A stretch of 64,000 nt of DNA from Pseudooceanicola sp. (GCA_002709085.1 PAPR01000053.1:1-64000); one strand, 5' to 3'. Shown: positions 26,406-36,264, counted from the stretch's first letter. Notes: generated by a model not told the origin, from the letters alone. Translations and numbers: made by a program.

Positions 26406-27572
26406 ATGACTTATCAGATGACATCCGATCAGCAGGAAATCCGGGATTCGATCCTGCGCATTTGCGAAGAGTTCGACGACGAATTCTGGCATAATCGCGA
26501 CCGCGAAGGCGGTTTCCCGCATGAGCTGCACCAAAAACTGGCCAAAAACGGTTGGCTGGGTATCGCCATTCCCGAGGAATACGGCGGCGCCGGTCTGGGG
26601 ATCGTCGAGGCGGCGATCATGATGCAGGCCATCGCGGAATCAGGCGGTGGCAACAGCGCGGCCTCGGCGGTGCACATGAACATCTTCGGGCTGAATCCGG
26701 TGGTCAAATTCGGCACCCCGGAGCAGAAGAAAAAGTACCTCCCGCCCCTGGTGGCCGGCGAACAGCGCGCCTGTTTCGGCGTGACCGAACCGACCACGGG
26801 CCTCGACACGACCAAGCTGAAGACCCGTGCGGTGCGCCAGGGCGACCGCTATGTCGTACATGGCCAAAAGGTCTGGATCTCGACCGCTCAGGTGGCCGAC
26901 AAGATCCTGCTGTTGGCACGCACGACGCCCATCGAGGACGTCAAGAAGCCGACTGAAGGGCTGAGCCTGTTCTATACCTACCTCGACCGCACGTTCGTCA
27001 CCGTGCGGGAGATCGAAAAGATGGGTCGCAAATGCGTCGACTCAAACGAACTTTTCATCGACGGCTTGCCGATCCCCGCGGAGGATCTGATCGGCGAGGA
27101 AGGGCAAGGGTTTCGTCAAATCCTGCATGGTCTGAACCCGGAAAGAGTGCTCGTCGCCGCCGAGGCGGTGGGCATCGGGCGCAACGCGCTGCGACGTGCT
27201 GCGGATTACGCCAACGAACGGGTCGTCTTTGGACGAAAAATCGGTCAGAATCAGGGCGTTCAGCATCCTCTTGCCGCCTGCTGGGCCGAACTGGAGGCCG
27301 CGAACTTGATGGCAATGAACGCCGGCTCGCTCTACGACGCCGGCAAGCCCTGCGGAAACGAAGCCAACGCCGGCAAATATCTCGCGGGCGAAGCGGCGGT
27401 CAAGGCGACGCAGACCGCGCAGTTGACCTTCGGCGGCTTTGGATATGCCAAGGAATATCACGTCGAGCGGCTCGTGCGGGAAGCAATCCTGTTCCGCATC
27501 GCCCCGGTAACGCCGCAGCTGGTTCTGTCGTTTATCGCGGAGCATGCGCTCGGCCTTCCGAAATCTTACTGA
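26406..27572 (+). CDS. Acyl-CoA dehydrogenase (LGLPKSY-ending subgroup)
   Basis: The ATG at 26406 (MTYQMTSDQQ, GGGAG upstream) is chosen over the track start at 26304, which overlaps the CoA-transferase; length 388. FAD loop 'FGVTEPTTGLDTTKLKTRA'. The helix-G glutamate is in 'LNPERVLVAAEAVG'. At the C-terminal base position it reads 'RIAPVTPQLVLSFIAEHALG' with no EGT, and it ends LGLPKSY. It is closely similar by eye to the ACAD at 36265-37428 and more distantly to that at 49613-50785, defining a paralogous subgroup in the window. Confidence 0.92.
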   Translation: MTYQMTSDQQEIRDSILRICEEFDDEFWHNRDREGGFPHELHQKLAKNGWLGIAIPEEYGGAGLGIVEAAIMMQAIAESGGGNSAASAVHMNIFGLNPVVKFGTPEQKKKYLPPLVAGEQRACFGVTEPTTGLDTTKLKTRAVRQGDRYVVHGQKVWISTAQVADKILLLARTTPIEDVKKPTEGLSLFYTYLDRTFVTVREIEKMGRKCVDSNELFIDGLPIPAEDLIGEEGQGFRQILHGLNPERVLVAAEAVGIGRNALRRAADYANERVVFGRKIGQNQGVQHPLAACWAELEAANLMAMNAGSLYDAGKPCGNEANAGKYLAGEAAVKATQTAQLTFGGFGYAKEYHVERLVREAILFRIAPVTPQLVLSFIAEHALGLPKSY

Positions 27573-27595
27573 GTGAAAGTTTAAGGGGAATACCA

Positions 27596-29710
27596 ATGCG
27601 AATTGACGGAATGGATGCCATTTTCGCGCCGCGATCGGTTGCTGTGATCGGTGCTTCAAGCGATCCCAAACGTATCGGCGGGCGACCAGTTGATTTTCTC
27701 AAGCGTCATGGCTTTGCAGGCTCGATCCTGCCCATCAACCCGAAGTCGGCGGAGGTTCAGGGGCTGACGGCTTATCCTTCGATTTCCGATGTCCCGGAAG
27801 CCCCCGACATGGCGGTGATCGCCCTGCCAGCACCCATGGCCGTCAAGGCCGTGGAGGACTGCGCGGCGCGCGGCGTGCGGGGTGCGGTGATCTTCAGTTC
27901 GGGCTTCTCGGAGGTGAATGACGAAGGCGCGGCGCTACAAGCCCGGATGGTGGATATCGCGCGCGAAGGCGGCATGCGGCTGGTTGGGCCGAACTGCCTG
28001 GGCATCGCCAACGTCCGTCACAACCTCTACGCCACATTTACACCCGGCGTTGAGAAACATCTGCCGCGGTCGGGCGATGTGTCGATCGTCAGTCAAAGCG
28101 GGGCGTTCGGCTCGTACTGCATGAGTCTGGTGCGAATGCGGGGCATGGGCGTCAACATCTGGGCGACGACGGGCAATTCCTGCGATGTCGATTTCGCCGA
28201 TGCGGTGGCCTATTGCGCGCAGGACGAACATACCCGTGTGATCATGGGCTATCTCGAAGGTGCAACAGACCGCGACCGCCTGGTCGAAGCGCTGGAGCTC
28301 GCCCGTGCGAATTCCAAGCCGGTGGTGATGATGAAGGTCGGACGCAGCGCAGTCGGCGCCGAGGCCGCCCAATCGCACACGGCCTCCCTTGCCGGGTCCG
28401 ACGCCGTTTATGACGCCGCGTTTCGTCAATACGGCGTTTATCGCGCCCGTTCGGTCGACGAGATGTTCGATGTCACCTACGCTTGCTCCGGTAGCAGCAC
28501 GTTGATGCAGGGCGATCGGCTGGGCCTCGTTACAGTATCGGGCGGCGTCGGGGTTCTGATGGCCGATGAGGCCGAGGATTGGGGGCTGGAGGTGCCTGCG
28601 CTGCCAGATCATGCGCAGAAAAAGCTAAAGGAAGTGTTGCCCTTCGCCGGGGTTCGCAACCCTGTGGACGTGACCGCGCAGCTCGTGAACCAGATTGATC
28701 TGCTGGAAACCAACATGGATGTGTTGTTTGGCGACGGCGATATCGACGGGGCGATCATCTTTATGTCGACGGTCGGGCTGGTCGCTGACCTGAACGAGGC
28801 GATCCGCACCGGGTTGGAGCGCATTCGCGACAAATATCCAGGGCGCCCGATGCTGTTCTGTTCGCTGACGGAACCGGAAGGGCGGGCAGCCTATGAGCGT
28901 TCGGGCTTTATCGTGTTCGAGGAAGCGACACGGGCCGTGCGCGCAATGGCTGCGCTGCGATACTTCGCAAGCTCCTTCGAGCGCCTGCGCGAATCCGATC
29001 CCATACCGGAGCTGCCTTCGCTGTCGCCCTTGCCAGACGGCATGGTGAACGAGATCGAAGCAAAGGCTCTGCTGGCCGAGGCCGGAATCGGGATCGTTCG
29101 GGAAACCCTGGCCAAGACCCCCGAGGATGCGGCCACCGCTGCCGAGGACATGGGCTATCCGGTCGTTCTGAAGATCGCCTCGCCAGACATCCTGCACAAA
29201 TCCGATATCGGCGGCGTCGCGCTGAACCTGCGGTCCGCGGAGGAGGTGCGCTCCGCCGGCGCGCGGATTCTGCAGCTAGCCTCCGAAAAGATGCCTGACG
29301 CGCGGATCGAAGGCCTCGTCGTGGCCGAGCAGGCTGCGCCCGGATTGGAGGCTATCCTGGGTGTCGCACAGGATCCGGCCTTTGGCCCGGTGGTGATGTT
29401 CGGCCTGGGCGGGGTTCTGGTCGAGGCGCTTGGGGACGTGTCCTTTCGGGTCGCGCCGTTCGGACCTGCCGAGGCGCGCCGCATGATCGACGAGATTCGC
29501 GGCCGGAAGCTGTTGGATGAATTCCGCGGAACGCCAAAGCGCGACATCGACGCCTTGGCGAACGCCTTGGCGCGTCTGTCCGCCTACGCAGCGCATCATG
29601 GTGCGGCACTCGAATCTATCGACGTGAACCCGCTGATCGTCGGGGCCGAGGGCGAATCCGCAGTGGCCGCCGACGCTGTCATCATCCCTGCCGGGCCAAA
29701 TCCCGACTAG
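27596..29710 (+). CDS. ADP-forming acyl-CoA synthetase, fused alpha-beta
   Basis: The real start is the ATG at 27596 (MRIDGMDAIF, GGGGA upstream), giving 704 residues. The first 188 residues of the track ORF are read-through of the ACAD in another frame. The N-terminal CoA-binding domain has 'RSVAVIGASSDPKRIGGRP', then 'SIVSQSGAFGSYCM' and the phospho-His in 'QSHTASLAGSD'. From about residue 490 an ATP-grasp beta part follows, with 'ILHKSDIGGVALNL' and 'SIDVNPLIV'. Forms acyl-CoA with ADP release, or the reverse. Confidence 0.92.
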   Translation: MRIDGMDAIFAPRSVAVIGASSDPKRIGGRPVDFLKRHGFAGSILPINPKSAEVQGLTAYPSISDVPEAPDMAVIALPAPMAVKAVEDCAARGVRGAVIFSSGFSEVNDEGAALQARMVDIAREGGMRLVGPNCLGIANVRHNLYATFTPGVEKHLPRSGDVSIVSQSGAFGSYCMSLVRMRGMGVNIWATTGNSCDVDFADAVAYCAQDEHTRVIMGYLEGATDRDRLVEALELARANSKPVVMMKVGRSAVGAEAAQSHTASLAGSDAVYDAAFRQYGVYRARSVDEMFDVTYACSGSSTLMQGDRLGLVTVSGGVGVLMADEAEDWGLEVPALPDHAQKKLKEVLPFAGVRNPVDVTAQLVNQIDLLETNMDVLFGDGDIDGAIIFMSTVGLVADLNEAIRTGLERIRDKYPGRPMLFCSLTEPEGRAAYERSGFIVFEEATRAVRAMAALRYFASSFERLRESDPIPELPSLSPLPDGMVNEIEAKALLAEAGIGIVRETLAKTPEDAATAAEDMGYPVVLKIASPDILHKSDIGGVALNLRSAEEVRSAGARILQLASEKMPDARIEGLVVAEQAAPGLEAILGVAQDPAFGPVVMFGLGGVLVEALGDVSFRVAPFGPAEARRMIDEIRGRKLLDEFRGTPKRDIDALANALARLSAYAAHHGAALESIDVNPLIVGAEGESAVAADAVIIPAGPNPD

Positions 29711-29850
29711 AAGTAAGGAGAACTCCCCCAGAATCCCGGAATCCTCCCGGTGTCTGTGCTTGGCTTCCTCTAGGTCATTGACAGACGTTGCGTGCCTCGT
29801 CATTATTTTTCGAATGGCGTTCATATAATCGCACGGGAGGAGCGGGGACT

Positions 29851-30666
29851 ATGGGGGAGTTGCGTCAGTCAATGAGGTGCGCGGACGACGATAAGATCGT
29901 GAAGTCGGTCGCGCGCACCTGTGAGACTTTGGTTTTCTTCGATGAGATGCGTAGGCCACTGACTGTGGTCGAAATATCAAAACAGCTGGGCTATCCGCAG
30001 TCGAGCACTTCGGCGCTGTTGAAGAGCCTGGTGAAACTGGGATTCCTGGCTCATGATGCCAAGCGCAAGAGCTATTTTCCGACCGAACAGGTGCCCCTGC
30101 TCGGCTCGTGGATGAATCCGGACCTTTTCGGCGAGGGCTCGATCCAAAAGTTGCTCAAGGCCATTTCAGTCCGCACCAAGAACGTGGTGGTTCTCGCCAC
30201 GAAGAATGGCGATGAGGCACAGTATATTCAGGTCATCCGGCCCAAGCGATCACCGATCCAACACATATCGCTTGGCACCCGTCGTCCGCTGTTCAATTCT
30301 GGCGTCGGGCGGGTTTTGATGAGTCGTTTCAGCGACGATGAGATTTGTCGATTGCTCCACAAAATTAACGCCTACCGGGAGCCGGGTACGCCTGCTGCGG
30401 ATATCAAGGCGTTCCTCGCCTCCATGGCAGAGACCCGTGCCAAAGGGTACTACCGCTCGACCGACCAGTTCGTCAAAGGCACGGGGCTGATATCGATGCC
30501 CTTCCCCAACCATTTGGACTCGCGCCTGTTTGCAGTTGGCGTTGGGGCACCCTCAGATGTGATTCTGAGGTGTGAAGCGGAGATCGTCAAAATCATGCGC
30601 GAAGAGATCGTCGCGCAACTGGGCAAAAGCCGCACCGGTCCTGTCAGTGTTGCGTCCTTCGGCTAA
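29851..30666 (+). CDS. IclR-family transcriptional regulator (second copy)
   Basis: The start at 29851 (MGELRQSMRC) lies after GGGAGGAG and gives 271 residues; the track start adds 21 residues. The HTH 'LTVVEISKQLGYPQSSTSALL' is at about 45-65 and the effector domain runs to the C-terminus. A TATAAT-like box at 29824-29829 may be its promoter. It sits at the end of the CaiB/BaiF-ACAD-synthetase genes and converges on a TRAP operon. Likely controls both, perhaps through the inverted repeat at 25061 (inference). It is distinct in sequence from the IclR at 8095. Confidence 0.9.
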   Translation: MGELRQSMRCADDDKIVKSVARTCETLVFFDEMRRPLTVVEISKQLGYPQSSTSALLKSLVKLGFLAHDAKRKSYFPTEQVPLLGSWMNPDLFGEGSIQKLLKAISVRTKNVVVLATKNGDEAQYIQVIRPKRSPIQHISLGTRRPLFNSGVGRVLMSRFSDDEICRLLHKINAYREPGTPAADIKAFLASMAETRAKGYYRSTDQFVKGTGLISMPFPNHLDSRLFAVGVGAPSDVILRCEAEIVKIMREEIVAQLGKSRTGPVSVASFG

Positions 30667-30887
30667 CCTCTAGCCCATTAGACATGCCGTGCCCCGTTGG
30701 CGACCATGTCACGACGGGTTTGCGCGGCCCCAACCTGTCGAACTTTCACAGCGGAGCGCTGGCTGAGGGTGGGCTTTGCCCAGCCCCGAACGAACCGGTC
30801 CCGCACGCCTATCAGCCAACAATACGACGAAACGAAAAACGCGCCCGACTGGACGACGTTAGCCATCCTGTCGAGCGCGTTCGCTTA

Positions 30888-30922
30888 GGTGAGGGGGGGG
30901 GCGTCGCGGCGTCCCCCTCACC
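30888..30922. terminator. Hairpin between converging IclR and TRAP genes
   Basis: GGTGAGGGGG (30888-30897) and CCCCCTCACC (30913-30922) form a perfect 10-bp GC-rich stem with a 15-nt loop. It lies 9 bp past the TRAP binding-protein stop on the minus strand. There is no T-tract, so termination may need Rho, or the hairpin may protect the 3' end. The rest of the 264-bp gap shows no gene. Confidence 0.55.
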
Positions 30923-30930
30923 GCTGTCCG

Positions 30931-31977
30931 TTATTTTTCGAGTGCGGCCCGGAAAGCTTCCAGAATATCGGTGCCGCTTTTACCTTGTGCGTCAAGCTGC
31001 TCCGCCCATTCGGCCCCAACGGTGCCGAGGATTTCGGCCAGCGTCTCGGTATCCTCTGCGGGCAGGTCCACATAGGTCACACCGGCGTCCGCGATCTGCT
31101 GCTTTACCTCGATGTTCTGGGCATCCGCGGTTTCGCAGCCTTCCTGGGTCAGGGTTTCGCCAATTTCGGTCATCGCCTGTTGGACGTCCTCGGGCAGTTT
31201 GTCCCAAGCCTCTGTGCTAATCACATAGGTTGCAACGAAAGAGCCGAAGTTTACATCCTGCGTCCCCCAGTCGAGATAGGCTTCCATGCCGTAGGGCGTG
31301 ACGCTGGGATAGGGAAAGAGCCCGGCGTCGATCGTTCCGCGCGAGAGGGCTTCGCGCACTTCGGGTGCGGGCATTTGAACTGGCACGCCTCCGAGCTTCT
31401 GCACGGTCAGGTCAAGCGCACCGCCGGTGCTGCGGATTTTCAGACCCTTCATGCTTTCCAGACCCGTAATCTCGCGGCTTGAGGTCATCAGGTTGTAGGG
31501 TGGCAACACCATGACCATGAGCATGCGAACGCCGTTCGGGGCGAACTCCGCCTCGTCGAGCGCACCGCCCGGCTTGGCGATCTCCCAATAGGCCATCGTT
31601 CCTTCGCAGGAGGTCGTAAAGCTTTCCGGCAGCTGTCCGACAGCCGACAGGGGCATCTTGTCACTGACGTAGGAGGGCCCGACATAGCCGATATCGGTGA
31701 CGCCCGTCTGCGTGAGCGAGAGCAGATCCTTGGCTTTGCCAAGCTGCTGGGCGGGGAAATATGCGAACTCCGTCTTTCCGGTTCGCTCGCTCACACGCTC
31801 CATGAACGGTTCGATGAGGGCCTTCGCGATGTAGTGGCCGGTGGGCAGACTGTCTGCGGCCCGCAGTTCGATCTCTTGTGCGGCGACGGGTTGCACGGCC
31901 AGCGGCAAAGCGGCAAGGGCCAGAGCCCGACCAGCAACCCGAAGGGGTGCACGCGTTTTTACGGATGTCTCTTTCAT
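30931..31977 (-). CDS. dctP: TRAP solute-binding protein, DctP type
   Basis: The real start is the ATG at 31977 (MKETSVKTRA, GGAGGAG upstream), 348 residues. The track ORF of 527 aa includes 179 residues of out-of-frame DctM sequence. A signal peptide ends near 'VQPVAAQ', then 'EIELRAADSLPTGHYIAK'. The family's conserved core 'MKGLKIRSTGGALDLTVQKLG' and 'EVREALSRGTIDAG' hold the carboxylate-binding Arg. The gene is last in a DctQ-DctM-DctP operon, an order opposite to the system at 58975. The ligand is an organic acid of unknown identity. Confidence 0.9.
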   Translation of the reverse strand: MKETSVKTRAPLRVAGRALALAALPLAVQPVAAQEIELRAADSLPTGHYIAKALIEPFMERVSERTGKTEFAYFPAQQLGKAKDLLSLTQTGVTDIGYVGPSYVSDKMPLSAVGQLPESFTTSCEGTMAYWEIAKPGGALDEAEFAPNGVRMLMVMVLPPYNLMTSSREITGLESMKGLKIRSTGGALDLTVQKLGGVPVQMPAPEVREALSRGTIDAGLFPYPSVTPYGMEAYLDWGTQDVNFGSFVATYVISTEAWDKLPEDVQQAMTEIGETLTQEGCETADAQNIEVKQQIADAGVTYVDLPAEDTETLAEILGTVGAEWAEQLDAQGKSGTDILEAFRAALEK

Positions 31978-32033
31978 GTCTGAATTCTCCTCCTGGTTTC
32001 TTGTGTTAAGGCCCCGCGCAAGGTCGGGACGGA

Positions 32034-33320
32034 TTAATTCATCGTCGAAGGCAGCCAAAGCACCAACGCGGGAAAAATGGTCAGCAGCGCAATCACAACG
32101 AGGTGGGCCAATACGTGGGGGAAGGTGCCGCGGAAGATTTCGCCCAACGGTCGTCGGGTATATCGGGCCACAACAAAGACGTTCATCCCCAGCGGCGGTG
32201 TCACCATGCCGACCTCGGCTGTCACCACCACGATCACCCCGAACCAAACCGGATCGAACCCCAGTGTCAGCACCAGTGGCAGGATTACCGGTACGGTCAG
32301 AATGAGGATGGCGATCTGGTCCATGAAGGCGCCCAGAAAGATGTAGATCAACAGAATCACCGCCATCACCGCCATGGGCGACATGCCGAGCCCGCCGATC
32401 CATTGGGTCAGGTCGTTGGTGACGCGCGTCAACGTAAAGAAATAGCCAAAGATATGAGCACCCAGGATCACGAAAAGGATCATGCAGGTGGTCTGCGCCG
32501 CGCGTCTCAGGCATCCCCAGGCCGCACCTAGGTTCAACTTGCGCTCGCGCAGAGCCAAAAGCATCGCGCCAAAGGCTCCGATGCCCGAGGCTTCGGTGGG
32601 CGTGGCGATTCCGGTATAAATGGTCCCCGTGACGGCCATGAAGAGAACCAGCATAGGACCGACGCGCGAAAGCGACGCGACCTTCTCCCGAAAAGTGTAG
32701 GATGTGCCGGTCGGGGCTGCGGAGGGATCGATGCGAACCAACACGGCGACCGTGGCCATGATGGTGACTGTCACCAGCAACCCCGGAATCACCCCCGCCA
32801 CCAGCAGCTGTCCGACCGAAACATCGGCGATGATACCATAGAGGATAAGTGCCACGGAGGGTGGAATCAGCATCGCAAGCGTGCCCGAGATCGCGACAAC
32901 CCCGCTCGCCAGTTTGGGGTCATAGCCTTCGTCGATCATTGCTGGAATGGAGGTCGAGGCGAGCGTCGCCGCCGCTGCCGTGCTCGATCCGGAAATCGCC
33001 CCAAAGCCGGCCCCGGCGACAGCCGTCGCCATCGCCAGGCCGCCGCGCAACCGGCCGACCCAGATGGAGGCCGCGCGAAACAGATCCTGGGCGACACCTG
33101 AAATGATCACGAACTCGGCCATCAGGATGAACATCGGGATGGTTACGATTTCATAGGAATTCGCTGTGCTCAGCGGGGTGGTCTTGAGGATACCGGCCAG
33201 CACCGTCATCCCGCCGAACATATACAGCCCCAGCGAACCCGAGATTGCCATCGAAAGCGCGACGGGCAGGCCGATCACGAGCAGCGCAAGCAGAAGCGCG
33301 ATAACCAGAACCACGGTCAC
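32034..33320 (-). CDS. dctM: TRAP transporter large permease, DctM
   Basis: 428 residues, starting at a GTG that overlaps the DctQ stop (GTGA). Twelve-helix DctM pattern with 'SGSSTAAAATLASTSIPAM' (first hairpin), 'IPPSVALILYGIIADVSVGQ' and 'TPPLGMNVFVVARYTRRPL' (second half). Na+-driven transport of the ligand delivered by the DctP protein. Its genes flank the IclR-controlled CoA-activation module and probably feed it. Confidence 0.93.
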   Translation of the reverse strand: MTVVLVIALLLALLVIGLPVALSMAISGSLGLYMFGGMTVLAGILKTTPLSTANSYEIVTIPMFILMAEFVIISGVAQDLFRAASIWVGRLRGGLAMATAVAGAGFGAISGSSTAAAATLASTSIPAMIDEGYDPKLASGVVAISGTLAMLIPPSVALILYGIIADVSVGQLLVAGVIPGLLVTVTIMATVAVLVRIDPSAAPTGTSYTFREKVASLSRVGPMLVLFMAVTGTIYTGIATPTEASGIGAFGAMLLALRERKLNLGAAWGCLRRAAQTTCMILFVILGAHIFGYFFTLTRVTNDLTQWIGGLGMSPMAVMAVILLIYIFLGAFMDQIAILILTVPVILPLVLTLGFDPVWFGVIVVVTAEVGMVTPPLGMNVFVVARYTRRPLGEIFRGTFPHVLAHLVVIALLTIFPALVLWLPSTMN

Positions 33321-33922
33321 AGGGCGGCCCCCTTTGCGGGTTTCGAAGTTTCGGGAAGTGGCGGCATTTCGACCAGATCATGTTGCGAAAAGATCGAAAG
33401 CCCGTGCCCGACCGCGCGATATATCAGCCGCAGTGTCAGCACCGCAGTGCCAATCGTTACAATCAGATAGGCGGGCCAGGTCAGCCATGGGACGAGCGCT
33501 GCAATCCGGTCCTGGGCCGCAAAAGCGCTGTGGAAACGACCCCAGGCCTCGATTCCGATCAGCGCCATCACCAGGGTACCGGCCGCATAGCCGATGGTGA
33601 GCCCCAGATGCCTTACCCGCCGCGGCAGCGCGCTGCGGAACAGGTCGATGGCTACGTGACCGTGGTGGTGCAACGTGTCGGGCAGGATCAGAAAGAACAT
33701 GGCCACCATGAGGTAGAGACCGATCAGGTCATAGGACCAGCCCAGCGGGCTCGACAAGATGTAGCGCATCGCGACGTCCACCACGATGATCATCATGATC
33801 GCTGCCATGGATATGCTAGCCAATGCTGCCAGCACCGTTTCCAATCTGGCCAGACTGCGTGAAATCGCCATCATTGTCCGGCTAGCAGGCGCGGCCTCAT
33901 CCCGAGGCTTCGTTCGCATCAT
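33317..33922 (-). CDS. dctQ: TRAP transporter small permease, DctQ
   Basis: 201 residues from the ATG at 33922. The track start (33952) lies upstream of a GGGGGG ribosome-site candidate, and the next codon (33919) is also ATG and equally possible. Four hydrophobic helices with the family's 'SSPLGWSYDLIGLYLMVAMF' and 'HVAIDLFRS'. It is the first gene of the operon. Its promoter must lie in the 200 bp shared with the divergent CoA-transferase at 34121. Confidence 0.88.
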   Translation of the reverse strand: MMRTKPRDEAAPASRTMMAISRSLARLETVLAALASISMAAIMMIIVVDVAMRYILSSPLGWSYDLIGLYLMVAMFFLILPDTLHHHGHVAIDLFRSALPRRVRHLGLTIGYAAGTLVMALIGIEAWGRFHSAFAAQDRIAALVPWLTWPAYLIVTIGTAVLTLRLIYRAVGHGLSIFSQHDLVEMPPLPETSKPAKGAAL

Positions 33923-34062
33923 AAATCCCCCCTGGCGGCGGTCCAAGCTCATGACACGCGCTCTGATTCTTCGACCGAACGCACGTCAGGACCATCTCGC
34001 CTCGTCGCCAAGCCTAGCGAGACCCTCTTGCGTGTCAACGGTTTATGTGTGTAAAATCTGGT

Positions 34063-34082
34063 AAACTATACTATTAGTTTTT
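34063..34082. promoter_or_regulatory. Operator-like motif AAACTATACTA..AGTTTTT
   Basis: AAACTATACTATTAGTTT is an inverted repeat (AAACTA/TAGTTT) lying 39-58 bp upstream of the CaiB/BaiF start and within the divergent promoter region. An identical 11-mer (reverse-complemented TAGTATAGTTT) with the same AAAAACT flank occurs at 43917-43939 upstream of the crotonase gene. Candidate site for the GntR regulator encoded at 35389 (inference). Confidence 0.55.
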
Positions 34083-34120
34083 GTTGCGCCGATGGCGGCA
34101 AATATGTTGGGGGAGATATC

Positions 34121-35392
34121 ATGTTCAATATGCTCGACGGCGTGCGTGTCGTGGAACTGGGCCATATTCTTCTCGCGCCCTATGCGGCCCAATTCCTGGG
34201 TGACTTCGGTGCGGATGTCATCAAGGTAGAGGCCCCGGATGGCGACTACTACCGGCGGCTCGGGGTCTCGCGCAAACCGGGCATGACCTCCCAGTGGATG
34301 GCGGTGAACCGCAACAAACGCAGCATCGCCCTCGACCTCAAGTCCAGCGAAGGGCGTGCGGTCCTGCTGGAAATGTTGAGTAAGGCGGACCTTGTTGTCC
34401 ACAACATGCGGGTCCCCGCGATTGAGCGGCTGGGTCTTGGTTATGACGCCGTACGCGAAGTCAATCCGCGCATCGTCTATTGTGCGGCGATCGGGTTCGG
34501 GCAGGCCGGACCCTATGCCGACCTGCCGGCTTTTGACGACCTGATCCAGGCTCGCTCGGGACTGGCAGAGGCCAATGGGCGCAACGCCGGTGCCCCGGCC
34601 TTTGTGCCGATGGTGGCTGCGGACAAGATCACCGGGCTGGCCCTGGGTCAGGCGATGCTGGCCGGCCTCTATCGTCAGCGCGCCACCGGCGAGGGCTGCT
34701 ATATCGAGACGCCGATGTTCGAAACCATGGCCTCCGTGATGTTGAGCCAGCATTTCGGCGGCGCGGCCTATCGCCCGCCGGAGGGCGACTTTGGCTATGC
34801 CCGTGTGATGAGTCCCTTCCGCAAGCCTGCGCCGACCAGCGATGGCTTTATCGCCCACGGGATTTACAAATTTGACCAATGGCAGCGTTTCTTGCGGGCA
34901 GTCGGTTTCGATGAGGTCGTGGACGGTCCGATGATGACGGACGCTATTACCGCGCAGCGACACTTCCCCGAGCTTTATGAAATCACGGTCACGCAGATCC
35001 TGCCCCAGCGGACCACGGCGGAATGGCAGACCCTGTTTGATTCCCTCGACATTCCCAATGCTCCGGTGGTGGCGATGGAGGATCTGCCCGATGACCCGCA
35101 TATCAGCGCGGTCGGGTTGATCGAGGATTATGACCATCCCCAGCAAGGGCCGATGCGCCGTGTCCGCAGCCCTTATACGATGCGCGGCGTCGAAACCGGC
35201 CCCGACAAGGCAGCACCGGCGCTCGGCGCGCAGGGCGCCCAGATTCTGGAAGAGTTCGGCTTTGGGACTGATAAGGTGGCGCAATTGATCAAAGCTGGTG
35301 TTCTTGCGCAACCGGACAACGCAGGAACGCCGTCCGCCGAGGACCAGCAGGCGGAAACAGGGCGCGGCTCTGGGGACAGGGACCGGTCTTGA
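34121..35392 (+). CDS. CaiB/BaiF (class III) CoA-transferase
   Basis: 423 residues, ATG with GGGGGAG upstream. 'VRVVELGHILLAPYAAQFLGD' and 'FGADVIKVEAPDGD' mark the N-terminus. The probable catalytic Asp168 is in 'AADKITGLALGQ'. The C-terminal tail of about 30 residues is Gly/Glu-rich and unlike its paralogue at 25157. The stop overlaps the GntR start (TTGA). It is probably the CoA-activating step for the substrate of the second module. Confidence 0.92.
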   Translation: MFNMLDGVRVVELGHILLAPYAAQFLGDFGADVIKVEAPDGDYYRRLGVSRKPGMTSQWMAVNRNKRSIALDLKSSEGRAVLLEMLSKADLVVHNMRVPAIERLGLGYDAVREVNPRIVYCAAIGFGQAGPYADLPAFDDLIQARSGLAEANGRNAGAPAFVPMVAADKITGLALGQAMLAGLYRQRATGEGCYIETPMFETMASVMLSQHFGGAAYRPPEGDFGYARVMSPFRKPAPTSDGFIAHGIYKFDQWQRFLRAVGFDEVVDGPMMTDAITAQRHFPELYEITVTQILPQRTTAEWQTLFDSLDIPNAPVVAMEDLPDDPHISAVGLIEDYDHPQQGPMRRVRSPYTMRGVETGPDKAAPALGAQGAQILEEFGFGTDKVAQLIKAGVLAQPDNAGTPSAEDQQAETGRGSGDRDRS

Positions 35393-36261
35393 CCGCCGCG
35401 CGGTCCAAGAGCGCCACCGGCGCGAAGGACAATCCGGACGCCGATCCGCTGCGGCAGCGCGACGGCATGCCCCTGTATCTAAAGCTCGTGAGTCTTTTTC
35501 GGGAAAAGATCCGCCGCGGCCAATGGCCCGCCCATAGTCAGGTGCCCATCCTGCCCGACCTGCAGGACGAATACGGCATGGCGCGCGATACGGTGCGCAA
35601 AGCGCTGGGCGTGCTGCGGGACGAGGGGCTGATCGACAGCGCGCGCGGGCGGGGCACCTTTGTCACCGCCGCTGCCGAACGAATGGTTCATCGGGCGTCG
35701 GTCTATGACCCGCTGACACTTGGCCGTGAGGTGCGGATCGAAATTCTGTCGCGCGCGCCCTGTGCAGAGCTTCCGGACCTTGGTTGCGACTTGAGCGGGA
35801 TGGATACGCCCCTGGTCCACGTGCGCAAGCGCCACCATGCCAACGCCCAGCCCTATTCCCTGATCGATCTATGGCTGCCTCAACGCCATTTCGACATGCT
35901 ACCCGAAGGGGCAGATGAGGTGCGGCTCTATTCCCAGTTGTTGCGCGACCATACAGGATTGTCGGGCCTGTCAGGCGATCAGAGGATCACCATAATCCGC
36001 GCGGACATCACGGCGGCACGGCTTCTCAAGATTTCGCTCAACGAACCGGTCGCGCATGTGGCCTCGCGCTTGCTCGATACCAAGGGGTGTCCGGTCATGG
36101 CGCATCGCGTCCTGATCCGCAGCGACGTATTCGCCGCCGAGCGCCAGTTCGGGGATCTCGCCACCGGCGATCCCGACACCTGGCGCCCGCACTTGGCAAC
36201 AAGCCCGCCGCCGGTCGGCGAGGGCATGGACGAACGGCAATCACGACAGGAGGAGACGTAG
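35389..36261 (+). CDS. GntR-family regulator, HutC/UTRA type
   Basis: 290 residues from a TTG start that overlaps the CoA-transferase stop; an in-frame ATG at 35467 is the alternative and would still include the DNA-binding domain. The winged helix is 'MPLYLKLVSLFREKIRRGQW' through 'EYGMARDTVRKALGVLRDEG', then 'RGRGTFVT'. A UTRA-like effector domain occupies about residues 110-260 ('LVHVRKRHHANAQPYSLID'). Its embedding between CoA-transferase and ACAD suggests autoregulation of the operon, possibly through the motif at 34063. Confidence 0.88.
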   Translation: MTAARSKSATGAKDNPDADPLRQRDGMPLYLKLVSLFREKIRRGQWPAHSQVPILPDLQDEYGMARDTVRKALGVLRDEGLIDSARGRGTFVTAAAERMVHRASVYDPLTLGREVRIEILSRAPCAELPDLGCDLSGMDTPLVHVRKRHHANAQPYSLIDLWLPQRHFDMLPEGADEVRLYSQLLRDHTGLSGLSGDQRITIIRADITAARLLKISLNEPVAHVASRLLDTKGCPVMAHRVLIRSDVFAAERQFGDLATGDPDTWRPHLATSPPPVGEGMDERQSRQEET

Positions 36262-36264
36262 ACC

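Noticed and set aside
27032-27595. 188-residue N-terminal extension of the fused synthetase ORF
   Set aside because: It overlaps the ACAD gene in another frame; a good ribosome site and the family start are at 27596.
31978-32514. 179-residue N-terminal extension of the DctP ORF (apparent 527-aa fusion)
   Set aside because: It is out-of-frame DctM sequence; the signal peptide and ribosome site place the start at 31977.
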